64,000 nucleotides of DNA. It comes from Elusimicrobiota bacterium (GTDB taxonomy: Bacteria; Elusimicrobiota; Elusimicrobia; UBA1565; UBA9628). The stretch covers positions 21,275 through 85,274 of the forward strand of contig JAUYSH010000036.1 of the NCBI GenBank assembly GCA_030696455.1, given 5' to 3'. This document shows, piece by piece, positions 8,501 to 17,871 of the stretch (positions are counted from its first letter, which is position 1; each line of letters opens with the position of its first letter). The notes beneath the pieces were generated by a model. The model did not search any database, was not told the DNA's origin, and was given only the letters and a program-made list of their open reading frames with translations. The translations under genes and the position numbers were made by a program.

Positions 8501-9820
8501 TTGGTGCAATTCCTGCTCATCCTCGCCGCCGCGCTGGCCGCCGCCTGGGCCCTCCCGCGCCTGAGGCGGGTCGCCTCGGTCGGGTGCTCGTACAAGGCCA
8601 AGGCCCTCGCCTCCGCGTACTTCGTGTCCGGGCTCACGCCCGACCCGGAGCGCGCCCCGGAGATCGCCGACGAAGCCTACCGGCTCATGCGCCTGTTCCG
8701 CGCGCGCGTCGACCGCGAGAGCAAGTCGGTGACCGCATCCTTCCTGGGGCTGCAGCCGCGGACCGCGGCGTACCGGCCCGGGTTCGGCGCGACCTTGACC
8801 CCGGGGCCCCTGCCGCCGCCGCCGCCTTGGAAGGCCCCGGCGCCCGAATCGGACCTGCCCGCGCGGGAAACGCCGGCGCTGATCCCGATCCTCGACGCCG
8901 CCTTCGCCGAGCCCGGCCCGCGCCGGCGCCGCACCCGCGCCATCGTCGTGCTTCACGACGGCGCCGTCGTCGGCGAACGCTACGCCCCCGGGATCACCGC
9001 GACGACGCCGCTCAACGGCTGGTCGATGACCAAGAGCGTCATGGGCGCCCTGATCGGAACGCTCGTGAGGGAAGGCAAGCTCGGGCTCGCGGACAAGCGC
9101 CTGCTTCCGCAGTGGAACGGACCGGGAGACCCGCGCGCGGAGATCGCGCTCGAGGACCTCCTGCGCATGCGCAGCGGCCTGCGCTTCTCCGAGGTCTACG
9201 CCGACCCGCTCTCCGACGTCACGCGCATGCTCTTCGACGGCTTCGACGCCGGAGGCTTCGCCGCGTCGCTTCCCCTCGAGGCGCCGCCGGGGACGCGCTG
9301 GAAGTACGCGAGCGGCACGACCAACATCCTCTCGCTGATCGCGCGGGGCGCGGTGGGAGAGGCGGATTACCCATCGTGGCCGCGCCGCGTGCTGTTCGAT
9401 CCCCTGGGCATGCCCAGCGCCCTCATCGAGCCCGACGCCGCGGGCACCTTCATCGGCTCGTCCTTCATGTTCGCGACGGCGCGCGACTGGGCGCGCTTCG
9501 GCCTGCTGTACGCGAACGGGGGCCGGGGCGCGTTGCCCGAGGGCTGGGCCGCCTTCGGCGCGAGCCCCACGCCGCAGGCGCCGAACGGGCGCTACGGCGC
9601 GCACTGGTGGCTGAAGCTGTCGCCGGAGCTCGGCGGCGGGACGGCGGCGGCGGACCGCATCCCCCCCGACGCCTTCCACGCGCTCGGCCACGAGGGCCAG
9701 TGCCTGAGCGTCGTGCCCTCGCGCCGCCTCGTGGTCGTGCGCCTCGGGGTCTCCATCGACATCAAGGCGTGGGACCACGCGGCGTTCCTCGCGGATCTGC
9801 TCGACGCGCTCCCGGCCTAG
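8501..9820 (+). CDS. Serine hydrolase, beta-lactamase (class C-like) family
   Basis: NGWSMTKSVMGALIGTLVREGKLGLADK; RMRSGLRFSE; KYASGTTNILS; GHEGQ. Confidence 0.85.
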   Translation: MVQFLLILAAALAAAWALPRLRRVASVGCSYKAKALASAYFVSGLTPDPERAPEIADEAYRLMRLFRARVDRESKSVTASFLGLQPRTAAYRPGFGATLTPGPLPPPPPWKAPAPESDLPARETPALIPILDAAFAEPGPRRRRTRAIVVLHDGAVVGERYAPGITATTPLNGWSMTKSVMGALIGTLVREGKLGLADKRLLPQWNGPGDPRAEIALEDLLRMRSGLRFSEVYADPLSDVTRMLFDGFDAGGFAASLPLEAPPGTRWKYASGTTNILSLIARGAVGEADYPSWPRRVLFDPLGMPSALIEPDAAGTFIGSSFMFATARDWARFGLLYANGGRGALPEGWAAFGASPTPQAPNGRYGAHWWLKLSPELGGGTAAADRIPPDAFHALGHEGQCLSVVPSRRLVVVRLGVSIDIKAWDHAAFLADLLDALPA

Positions 9821-9836
9821 TTTGTAGAGTCGGGGC

Positions 9837-10391
9837 ATGGAACACCGCTGCCTGTCGCCGTGGAGAGGAGCCGTCGCCGGAGGGCTGATCGTCTTCGCCT
9901 GGAGCGTGTTCTCCTGGATGATCCTCCCCTTCCACGGCCGGGCGATCGCGCCGTTCGGCGATCCCGCGGCGCTCGTCAACATCATGGAGGCGGGCGCGCC
10001 GAGGTCCGGCGTCTACATCCTCGCCAACGACCCGAAGGGCCAGACCGCGCCGACGGACCCGTTCATCTTCGTCTCCTACAAGAAGGAGGGCTCCGGCTCG
10101 CGCGCCGCGGCGATCGCGTCGGGGCTTCTGCTGCAGATGACGGGGGCGTTCTTCTGGACCTGGATCCTGGGAAAGATCCCCGGGCTGACGATCAAGGACT
10201 CGGCGCTGTACGGCCTGTTCTTCGGGCTTTGCATCGGGGCGTTAGGGATACTGCCCGGGACGGTGTGCTGGCATCTGCCGCTATCCTTCACGGCGATGTA
10301 CGTCGTGGACGCCGCGATCGCGTGGACGGCCGCCACCATGGTCCTCTCGCGCTGCTACGCCCCCGTCTGCGCCCTGCCGAAGCGCCCTTAA
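9837..10391 (+). CDS. Conserved hypothetical membrane protein
   Basis: N-terminal and C-terminal TM segments; -10 TAGAGT 6 bp upstream of ATG. Confidence 0.65.
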   Translation: MEHRCLSPWRGAVAGGLIVFAWSVFSWMILPFHGRAIAPFGDPAALVNIMEAGAPRSGVYILANDPKGQTAPTDPFIFVSYKKEGSGSRAAAIASGLLLQMTGAFFWTWILGKIPGLTIKDSALYGLFFGLCIGALGILPGTVCWHLPLSFTAMYVVDAAIAWTAATMVLSRCYAPVCALPKRP

Positions 10392-10759
10392 GCCTTCTTC
10401 TTGACGAAGGTCAGGTCCTGGAAGATGATGCCCAGGCCGAGGTACTCGCCCGCGCGGTTCTTGACCTGCAACGTGCTGTAGCCGATGATGAGAGGGGCGT
10501 CGCCGTGGAGCACGGAGACCTCCGCGCGGTGCACGGTCTGATGGGTGGCGAGGGCGTCGCGCACGACCGCGCACAGCGCCGGGAACGCGCCGAGCGCCGC
10601 CGCGTAGTCCTTGCCGATGAGCGCGGCGAGGTCCTTGAGGTGCAGGATCCTGCCGGCCGTCGGGTTCACGTAGACCACCGCGCCGTCGAGGCTCACGGAC
10701 AGGAAGCCGCCCGTGAGGTTGTCGAGGATGCTCTGGTAGTACTCGGCCGTGGTGTACAT
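10388..10759 (-). CDS. PAS domain protein
   Basis: YYQSILDNLTGGFLSVSLDGAVVYVNPTAGRIL...GIIFQDLT. Confidence 0.75.
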   Translation of the reverse strand: MYTTAEYYQSILDNLTGGFLSVSLDGAVVYVNPTAGRILHLKDLAALIGKDYAAALGAFPALCAVVRDALATHQTVHRAEVSVLHGDAPLIIGYSTLQVKNRAGEYLGLGIIFQDLTFVKKKA

Positions 10760-10784
10760 GGCCCGGGATTCTACGAAATCCTGA

Positions 10785-11717
10785 TCAGGCCACGGCGGCG
10801 TCGATCGCGCGCAGCAGGTCCGCGGACAGGATCTTACCCGACGCCGCGGCGTTCTCCGCCACCTGCTCGGGGCGGCTCGCGCCGACGATCGCCGAGGCGA
10901 CCTCCGGGCGGCGCAGCACCCAGGCGAGCGCGAGGTGCGCCAAGGTCATCCCGGCCTGCGCCGCGATCGGGCGCAGGCGGTCGACCTTGGCGAGGTTCTC
11001 GTCGTTGAGCCAGTGGCTCATGAAGCCGCTCATGTCGGGGCTCGTCGCGCGCGTGCCGGCCGGCGGCGGGGCGCCGCGCTTGTACTTCCCCGTGAGGATG
11101 CCCTGGGCCAGCGGCGACCAGACGATCTGGCCGATCCCGTGCTTCGCGCACAGAGGGAAGACCTCGGGCTCGTGGCGGCGCGCGATGATCGAGTACTGAG
11201 GCTGGCTCGAGACGAAGCGCGCGGCGCCGGGGATGGCCAGCGCGGCGGAGATCTGCGCGGGGGCCCACTCGCTGAAGCCGATCCAGCGCGCCTTGCCGGA
11301 CTTCACCGCCTCGCCGAGCGCCTCCATCGTCTCGGCCAGCGGCGTCTGCGCGTCGTAGCGATGGCACTGGTAGAGGTCGACGTAGTCGGTGCCCAGCCGC
11401 TCGAGCGACAGGTCGAGTTGCTTGCGGATCTGGGCGCGGGAGAGACCCTTGTCCGTCTCGGTCATCGGGAAAAACAGCTTCGTCGCCAGGACGTAGGAGG
11501 AGCGCGCCCGTCCCTTCAGGGCCTTCCCGAGGAACGCCTCGGCCGCGCCGAGGCCGTAGATGTTGGACGTGTCGATGAAGTTGATGCCGGAGTCGAAGGC
11601 CGCGTCCACGCAGGCGCGGCCGGCCGCGTCGTCGACGCCGAGGCCGAAGGTCAGCCAGGAGCCCAGGGATATCTCGGAGACGCTCAGGTCGCTCGCGCCC
11701 AGCTTTCGGTATTTCAT
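10785..11717 (-). CDS. Aldo/keto reductase
   Basis: MKYRKLGASDLSVSEISLGSW; INFIDTSNIYG; YVDLYQCHRYD; WSPLAQGILTGKY. Confidence 0.92.
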   Translation of the reverse strand: MKYRKLGASDLSVSEISLGSWLTFGLGVDDAAGRACVDAAFDSGINFIDTSNIYGLGAAEAFLGKALKGRARSSYVLATKLFFPMTETDKGLSRAQIRKQLDLSLERLGTDYVDLYQCHRYDAQTPLAETMEALGEAVKSGKARWIGFSEWAPAQISAALAIPGAARFVSSQPQYSIIARRHEPEVFPLCAKHGIGQIVWSPLAQGILTGKYKRGAPPPAGTRATSPDMSGFMSHWLNDENLAKVDRLRPIAAQAGMTLAHLALAWVLRRPEVASAIVGASRPEQVAENAAASGKILSADLLRAIDAAVA

Positions 11718-13327
11718 CCCGTCTTTTTACCAATTCGCGGGGCGGTCCGGCGCCGGAGGCCCTTCTTGGCCGCGCGCTTGACCCCGCGCCGCGGCTTCGA
11801 GGCCGCCTTGACCGGGCTCAGGCCGGCCGCCGCCGGGCCGTTGAGCACGCGGCCCGCGGGATCGAAGCGCGAGCCGTGCGCCGGGCAGTCCCAGGTCCTC
11901 TCGGCCGAGTTCCAGCGGACGACGGCTCCGAGATGGGGGCACACGGCCGAACATTCCGTCAGTGTCCCGTCGGGGTCGCGGTAGGCCGCGATCCGGGAGA
12001 ACCCCCGTCTCAGGACGGCGCCCGAGCCCGGCGGGATGTCCTCGGCCGAGGAGACCTCCGCCGGGGCGAGGTGGCCCGCGTACTGCGCGGCGGAATTGAG
12101 GTTTTCGCGCGCCCATCGGGCGAGCGACCCCGCGCGCACCCGGGAAGGATCGTAGAGCTTCTCCCAGGCGTGAGAGCGGCCCGCGATCAGATCCGGCAGC
12201 ATGAGGCCGGCGATGGTGCCGTGCGTCATGCCGTGGCCGCAGTCGCCCGTGACGATGAAGACGTTCTCCTCGTCGCCGGGATTGCGGCCGATGTAGGCGA
12301 TGCCGTCGCTCGTGCCGATGATCTGACCCGACCAGCGGTGGGAGACGGCGCCCATGCCCTCGAAGCGCTCGCGGGCCCAGCGCTCGAGGCGCTCGAAGCG
12401 CTCCTCGGGGGCGCCGTCGGCTTGCCCCGTCTTGTGGTCCCCCCCACCGACGATGAGCGTGTCCGGGCGGCGGTCGTCGCCGGGCTGGACGCGAGCGTAG
12501 TGGAACGGGTCCTCCATGTCCCAGAACAATGCGCGCGGCCCGGGCACGACGAGCGGAGCGGCCACGGCATAGGTGCGGTAGGACGCCTGCTTCGTGTGGA
12601 TGACGAGGCGGTCGTTGAACGGGGTGTTCGTCGCGATGACGATCGACGCGGCGGACACCGAGAGGCCCTTCTCCGTCTCGACCCGGGCGCTCGCGCCGCC
12701 CCGGACCTCGACGACGCGCGTCCCGCAGAAGATCCGCCCGCCGAGGCGCTCGTACGCGGCGGCCAGCCCGGCGAGATAGCGCAGCGGATGAAACTGAGCC
12801 TGGCGAGGATAGCGGATGGCCGGGCCCGTGAGGAACACGCCCAACGGCGCGAGATCCGCTCTTGCCACGCCCTTGATGCCGGCGTTCACGGAGGCCTCAT
12901 ACTCTTCCTCGAGGTCCCGCGGAGGGTCGTTCGGCGAGGAAAACAGCCAGCCGTCGACGCGCTCGAAGCCGCAGTCGACGCCCTCCTCGGACGCGACGCG
13001 CTCGATCTCGTCGATGGCCGCGGCATGGCTGCGGGCGACGAGACGGACCGAGTCGTCGCCGTGCACGCGCGACAACTCGGCGTAGCCCTCGTCGAGAGCG
13101 AGCGCGAGATGGGCCGTCGTCCTCTCGGTCTCGCCGCCGCCGACGATGCCCGCGTCGAGGACGATCACGCGAGACCCGGCGCGCGCGAGCCGGTAGGCGA
13201 CGGACAGGCCCGCGATGCCGGCGCCGATGACGCAGACGTCGGCCGTCAGGCTCTTGGCGAGCGCGGAGCGCTCCGGGATGCGGAAAGTGTCCGGCCACAG
13301 GGGTGACGATCGGCTGGAGCTGAGCAT
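11714..13327 (-). CDS. FAD-dependent oxidoreductase with C-terminal Rieske [2Fe-2S] domain
   Basis: VCVIGAGIAGLSVAYRLARAGSRVIVLDAG; CPHLGAVVRWNSAERTWDCPAHGSRFD. Confidence 0.9.
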   Translation of the reverse strand: MLSSSRSSPLWPDTFRIPERSALAKSLTADVCVIGAGIAGLSVAYRLARAGSRVIVLDAGIVGGGETERTTAHLALALDEGYAELSRVHGDDSVRLVARSHAAAIDEIERVASEEGVDCGFERVDGWLFSSPNDPPRDLEEEYEASVNAGIKGVARADLAPLGVFLTGPAIRYPRQAQFHPLRYLAGLAAAYERLGGRIFCGTRVVEVRGGASARVETEKGLSVSAASIVIATNTPFNDRLVIHTKQASYRTYAVAAPLVVPGPRALFWDMEDPFHYARVQPGDDRRPDTLIVGGGDHKTGQADGAPEERFERLERWARERFEGMGAVSHRWSGQIIGTSDGIAYIGRNPGDEENVFIVTGDCGHGMTHGTIAGLMLPDLIAGRSHAWEKLYDPSRVRAGSLARWARENLNSAAQYAGHLAPAEVSSAEDIPPGSGAVLRRGFSRIAAYRDPDGTLTECSAVCPHLGAVVRWNSAERTWDCPAHGSRFDPAGRVLNGPAAAGLSPVKAASKPRRGVKRAAKKGLRRRTAPRIGKKTG

Positions 13328-13448
13328 GGGACCTCCCGAGGCCGAGGCCTCGCCTCCAGGATACCAGGCGCGCGCCTCCGGGGGCCGTAGCGGCGGCGTC
13401 TAGGGTGCGCGACGGCCGCGTGACCCGGATTTTGGATAGAATCAACGG

Positions 13449-14849
13449 ATGATCCCCGTCTGCGCCGGCGTCATTCTTCGCTCGGGCGCCGTCCTCCTGG
13501 CGCGGCGCGGACCCGGTCGCCGCCACGCCGGCAAGTGGGAGTTCCCCGGCGGGCGCATCGAGGAAGGCGAGACGCCGCCTGAGGCGCTCGTTCGAGAGCT
13601 GCGCGAGGAGCTCGGCATCGAGGCGACGGTCGGCGCCGAGGTCGCCCGGACACGCCACGTCTACGACTTCGGGGAGATCGAGCTGATCGCTTTGATGGTG
13701 ACGAGGTTCATCGGCGAGCTCAAGCTCGTCGACCACGATCAAGTCAAATGGGTCGAGGCGCGCCGCCTGCTCGAGTACGACCTGGCGCCCGCCGACGTCC
13801 CGATCGCGGAGGTCCTCGCGTCCTACCGCCGCCGGGAACGCTACACGGGCACCCACCCCAAGAAGTTCGAGCAGAAGTACAAGGAGCTCGTCGACGACCC
13901 CGAGGCGGTCGCCAAGGCCAAGGCCCGCGGCTCCACCCCCGCCGGGGCGCACGTGCCGATCATGGTCGCCGAGGTCCTCGAGGCGCTCGACCCGCTGAAG
14001 GGCGCGAAGGTCCTCGACTGCACTTTGGGCTGGGGCGGCCACGCCTACGAGCTCGCCCGGGCGGCGGGGCCGGAGGGCGGCCTCATCGGGCTCGACCGCG
14101 ACGGCGAGGAGCTCGCGCGCACCGCCGAACGCCTGCGCGCGCGCGGAGCGGCGCTCACCGCGCGTCAAAGCAATTACGCGGGGGCCCTCGGCGTGCTGCG
14201 GGAGATCGGGCTCGACGGCGTCGACGCTTTGCTGGCCGACCTCGGCGTCTCCTCGATGCAGCTCGACCGGCCCGAGCGCGGGATGTCGTTCAAGACCGAT
14301 GGGCCGCTCGACATGCGCATGGACCGCTCCTCCGGCCCCACGGCGGCCGAGTGGCTCGCGCGCGCCGCCGAAGCCGAGATCGAGGAAGCCCTCGTCCGCT
14401 ACGGCGACGAGCCCGACGCGCGCGCCGTCGCCCGGACGCTGGCGGCGCTTCGCGCGGAAGGCCGCGTCCCGAAGACGACCTTCGAGCTCGCCTCCGCCGT
14501 CGGCGTCGCCAAGGGCCTCGGGCCGGGGCGCTTCGTCAAGAAGGACGCGTCGGCCAAGCATCCGGCCGCGCGGACCTTCCAGGCCCTGCGCATCGCCGTC
14601 AACTCCGAGCGCGAGGCCCTCTCGATCCTCCTGCGCGACCTTCCCGCCCTCCTGCGTCCCGGAGGCCGCGTCGCCCTGCTGACCTTCCACTCCGGCGAGG
14701 AGGCGCTCGTGTCGGCGGCCCTGGCCGAGCAGGCGGCGGCCGGGCTATGGGCCGAGCCTCCCGCTCCGCCGCGGCGAGCCTCCCCGGAGGAGATCCGCGA
14801 AAACCCTCGCTCGCGCTCGGCCCGCCTGTGGCGCGTCGTCCGGGCTTGA
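13449..14849 (+). CDS. NUDIX (MutT-like) - RsmH-like 16S rRNA methyltransferase fusion
   Basis: GGRIEEGETPPEALVRELREELGIEA NUDIX box; then VLDCTLGWGGHAYELARAAG, LLADLGVSSMQLDRPERGMSFKTDGPLDMRMD, TFQALRIAVNSE, continuous frame. Confidence 0.88.
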   Translation: MIPVCAGVILRSGAVLLARRGPGRRHAGKWEFPGGRIEEGETPPEALVRELREELGIEATVGAEVARTRHVYDFGEIELIALMVTRFIGELKLVDHDQVKWVEARRLLEYDLAPADVPIAEVLASYRRRERYTGTHPKKFEQKYKELVDDPEAVAKAKARGSTPAGAHVPIMVAEVLEALDPLKGAKVLDCTLGWGGHAYELARAAGPEGGLIGLDRDGEELARTAERLRARGAALTARQSNYAGALGVLREIGLDGVDALLADLGVSSMQLDRPERGMSFKTDGPLDMRMDRSSGPTAAEWLARAAEAEIEEALVRYGDEPDARAVARTLAALRAEGRVPKTTFELASAVGVAKGLGPGRFVKKDASAKHPAARTFQALRIAVNSEREALSILLRDLPALLRPGGRVALLTFHSGEEALVSAALAEQAAAGLWAEPPAPPRRASPEEIRENPRSRSARLWRVVRA

Positions 14850-14853
14850 CCGG

Positions 14854-15156
14854 CTAGCGCTCCCGGATCTCGCAGCTGTAGCGGTCGAGGCCGAGGTGGC
14901 AGGGCTTCCCCGGTCCCTGGCAGCCTCCGCGGCCTTCCATGCCGCAGCGGACCGCGCGCACCACGCGCTCGCCATTGGCGTCGAGGGCCTTCTGATAGCC
15001 CTCGGCGAAGCGGCGCGCCGTCTCCAGGTCCTTGAACGATTCGAGGAGCCTCGGCTTCCCGAGCTCGGGGCTGACGGGCGGCACCGACGGGTCTTCGATC
15101 AAGTAGAGATAGAGGACGTGCGCGGCCGGGTCGTAGGATTCATGAAGCGCCCACAT
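14854..15156 (-). CDS. Hypothetical protein, 100 aa
   Basis: Start chosen at MWALHESYD because CATACT lies exactly 6 bp upstream. Confidence 0.5.
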   Translation of the reverse strand: MWALHESYDPAAHVLYLYLIEDPSVPPVSPELGKPRLLESFKDLETARRFAEGYQKALDANGERVVRAVRCGMEGRGGCQGPGKPCHLGLDRYSCEIRER

Positions 15157-15207
15157 GACCAAAGTATGGAGGATCTGAGATTCCTTCGCAAGTGATAAAC
15201 TCGTCAC

Positions 15208-15639
15208 ATGCGCAGGGACCTGCTCGAGGTGCTCACCGTCGGCCTGCCGTTCTGCGGCTTCAAGATACTCGCCGGCCTCTCGCTGGGGGGCGCCGGGCGG
15301 CTGCTCGTCGGCCTGGGGGTCCTCGACGCGGGCATCAACCTCATCAACCTCGCCGGCCTGCTCGCCGCCCGGACGCGTCCGATGGCCGCCTGCACCTTGG
15401 CCCTGGCGACCTATCCCTTCCGCGGGACCGGGGCCTCCCCCCAAAAATGGCTGGACCTCGGCAACTCTCTCGACGTGCTGCTCTCCTTCGCCTTGGTCGC
15501 GGCGATGATCGGCTTCGGCCGGCTCGGCGCGATGCCGGCCGAACAGCTCGCCCTCTGGAACGCCTGCGTCATCCTCAACGTGCTCGGCGCGGGCCTCGCC
15601 CGCTTCGGGGCGTCGGTGCGCGACCTCGCCCGGGACTAG
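15208..15639 (+). CDS. Hypothetical membrane protein
   Basis: Multiple hydrophobic segments; TAAACT-6 bp-ATG. Confidence 0.6.
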   Translation: MRRDLLEVLTVGLPFCGFKILAGLSLGGAGRLLVGLGVLDAGINLINLAGLLAARTRPMAACTLALATYPFRGTGASPQKWLDLGNSLDVLLSFALVAAMIGFGRLGAMPAEQLALWNACVILNVLGAGLARFGASVRDLARD

Positions 15640-15968
15640 GCCGGCTTCTTCGCGGGTCCGCCGGCGCGGGCGAGGAACAAGGTCATCTTGAAGCGCTCGA
15701 CGGCCTTGAGCGCGTGCGGCACGCCGTTGGGCATGAGGATCATCTGCCCCGCCTTCACCCGGTGAGGGACCCCGCCGACCGAGATCTCGGCCTCGCCGTC
15801 AAGGACATGCACGAGGGCGTCGAAAGGCGCGGTGTGCTCGCTCAGGCTCTCGCCCTTGTCGAAGGAGAAGACGGTGACCGAGCCGGTGTCCCGGTTGATC
15901 AAGGTGCGGCTGACCACCGCCCCCTCGGAATAGCTCACGAGGCCCGCCGCGTCGAGTACTTCGCTCAT
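15636..15968 (-). CDS. Cupin domain protein
   Basis: GESLSEHTAPFDALVHVLDGEAEISVGG...VKAGQMILMPNGVPHALKAVE. Confidence 0.85.
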   Translation of the reverse strand: MSEVLDAAGLVSYSEGAVVSRTLINRDTGSVTVFSFDKGESLSEHTAPFDALVHVLDGEAEISVGGVPHRVKAGQMILMPNGVPHALKAVERFKMTLFLARAGGPAKKPA

Positions 15969-16465
15969 ATCTTCCTCCCCATTTCTTCGTAGCCCGCCGC
16001 CGCCAGGGCGCGCCGTATGGACGCCGTCACGTGAGGGCCGTCGACGTGCGCGGCGGGCGGGATATCGGGCGCGGAGCGCAGGCGCTCGAGGACCGCGTCC
16101 GCCTCCGCGCCGAGCGCGAGCTCGCACTGCTCGTAGAGCCCCTCCGGGCGCTCCTCCATCTCGTTGTGCGGCTTCAGGACCGAGCGCAGAACTTCCAATA
16201 TCGCCGGCGTCGGGCTCGGGATGAGCAGCGAGGTCAGCGCGCCGTGATCGAGCCGGGTCCTTTCCGCGAGCGCGACGGCGGCGCCGCTCAGCCGCCGCGC
16301 GGCGGGGATCAGGATCAGCTCCTCCATGCCCACGTGCTTGAGCAGGCCGCGCCGGAACGCCTCGTAGGCGTCGAGGTCGAGGGCCGCAGGGTCCGCGCCC
16401 GCCTTCGTGAACAGCGCGTCGAGGCGGTCATGGTCTTGCGCAAGGTAATCGGTGATCTTTCCCAT
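15965..16465 (-). CDS. Hemerythrin domain protein
   Basis: YLAQDHDRLDALF...LLKHVGMEELILIPAA...LDHGALTSLL...LKPHNEMEE. Confidence 0.8.
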   Translation of the reverse strand: MGKITDYLAQDHDRLDALFTKAGADPAALDLDAYEAFRRGLLKHVGMEELILIPAARRLSGAAVALAERTRLDHGALTSLLIPSPTPAILEVLRSVLKPHNEMEERPEGLYEQCELALGAEADAVLERLRSAPDIPPAAHVDGPHVTASIRRALAAAGYEEMGRKI

Positions 16466-16482
16466 AGGTTCAGTATATCAGG

Positions 16483-17112
16483 CTAGGCGCAGCCGCACCC
16501 GCCCGCGAACTCCGGCTTCCGCGCGGCCCGGATGATGAGCACGCCTTCCCGGGCGATCAGCACGGCCAGGACCAGCGCCGCGGCCGCGTCGGACCACCAC
16601 AGCGCGGGCGCGGCCATGAAGAGCAGGCTTCCCGCGAGCAGGACCACGGAGAGCTTGATGCAGGCCAAGGAGCAGTCGGCGTCCTTGAGCACGGTGCAGC
16701 TGTCGAGCCCCTTGGCGACCTCGCGCTTGGCCCTCCACAGGTAGAACATGAAGCTCAGGCTCGCGGCCGCGATGACGAGGCCGGGAACGGTCGTCTCCGG
16801 CCGCCCGCCCGCGCGCAGCTGTGCGAGCGCGCCGGCGGCGGCCCCCCCCGCGAGCAGGACGAACAGGATCCCGATCCCCAGGGTCGCGCGGCGCTCCCTC
16901 TCGACGGCGAGCCCGGCCCCGACGCCCGCCTCGGCGCGGAAACGCCAGAGCACGAGGGCCGCCGAGAACACCTCGATGAAGCTGTCCGCGCCGAACCCGG
17001 CCAGCGCCATGGAGTCGTCGCTGACGCCGAAATAGACGGACACGGCTCCTTCGACGAGGTTGTAGGCGATCGTGAACCAGGACAGCAGGAGCGCGCGCTC
17101 GATGAGCGTCAT
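16483..17112 (-). CDS. Cation (CDF-family) transporter
   Basis: MALAGFGADSFIEVFSAALVLWRFRAE; SDAAAALVLAVLI; C-tail GGCGCA. Confidence 0.8.
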   Translation of the reverse strand: MTLIERALLLSWFTIAYNLVEGAVSVYFGVSDDSMALAGFGADSFIEVFSAALVLWRFRAEAGVGAGLAVERERRATLGIGILFVLLAGGAAAGALAQLRAGGRPETTVPGLVIAAASLSFMFYLWRAKREVAKGLDSCTVLKDADCSLACIKLSVVLLAGSLLFMAAPALWWSDAAAALVLAVLIAREGVLIIRAARKPEFAGGCGCA

Positions 17113-17173
17113 TCGACGATGATAGTATATCGCGTTTGCGCGGGCGGAGCGCGTCGACGCCGAGGATCGGGAA

Positions 17174-17758
17174 CTAGGGCTTGCGGCTCAGGAACTCGGC
17201 GCGCTCGACGGCGAAGGCGCGGGACGCCTCGGCGCCGTCCTCGACGACCACGTCGAACCCGCCGGTCGGAGCGGGCTCCGCGGACAAGGTCACGACCGGC
17301 CAGCGCGGAAGGTCCTCGAGCTCGAGCCTCACGCCGGAGCCCGGATCCACGATCACCTTCACGGCTTTTCCGCGAGCCTCCTGCAGCTTGATCCATGGCC
17401 GCGCGAGGGCGCGGAAGGCGTCGTCGGCGAGGAAATGCTCCTCGACGTGAAGCGACCGCGGCGCCTCGCGGCAGCGCTCCAGGTCCCGGCAGATGTCGTA
17501 GGGCTCCTCGGCCATGCCGGGCAGGCGCGCGGCGAGGCGCTTGCGCTCGGGTCCGGAGCCGGCGGCGACCGCGTCGCGCAGTTCCTCGGCGCCGCCCAGC
17601 ACGGCGCGGCGCATCTCCAAGGACCGCTTCTGTCTCAGACGGGAGAGCCCGGCGGACAGGACATCCTCCGCGGATCGCTGAGGGGCCTTGGGCTTAGGCG
17701 CGGGAGCGGGGGCGGCGAAGGCGACGCCGGCGGCCAGCAGAAGGATCTGAAGGGCCAT
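17174..17758 (-). CDS. Hypothetical secreted protein
   Basis: Signal peptide MALQILLLAAGVAFAAPAPAPK. Confidence 0.5.
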   Translation of the reverse strand: MALQILLLAAGVAFAAPAPAPKPKAPQRSAEDVLSAGLSRLRQKRSLEMRRAVLGGAEELRDAVAAGSGPERKRLAARLPGMAEEPYDICRDLERCREAPRSLHVEEHFLADDAFRALARPWIKLQEARGKAVKVIVDPGSGVRLELEDLPRWPVVTLSAEPAPTGGFDVVVEDGAEASRAFAVERAEFLSRKP

Positions 17759-17871
17759 GCCGTAGCATGGCACATCCCTGTTACGGATTCAATTCCGCCC
17801 CCCTCTGGGGGCCTCCCCATCACCACCAGCGCTGACGGTAAAGGGGATGATCTGCGCGGCCGACCTCGCCT

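Noticed and set aside
6842-9985. 1047-aa minus-strand ORF
   Set aside because: Antisense to two well-supported genes; arises from high GC and stop-poor frames, composition is Arg/Ala/Gly low complexity with no family resemblance.
11714-13327. FAD-Rieske fusion as a novel architecture
   Set aside because: This DAO-type oxidoreductase plus Rieske arrangement is a well-known family.
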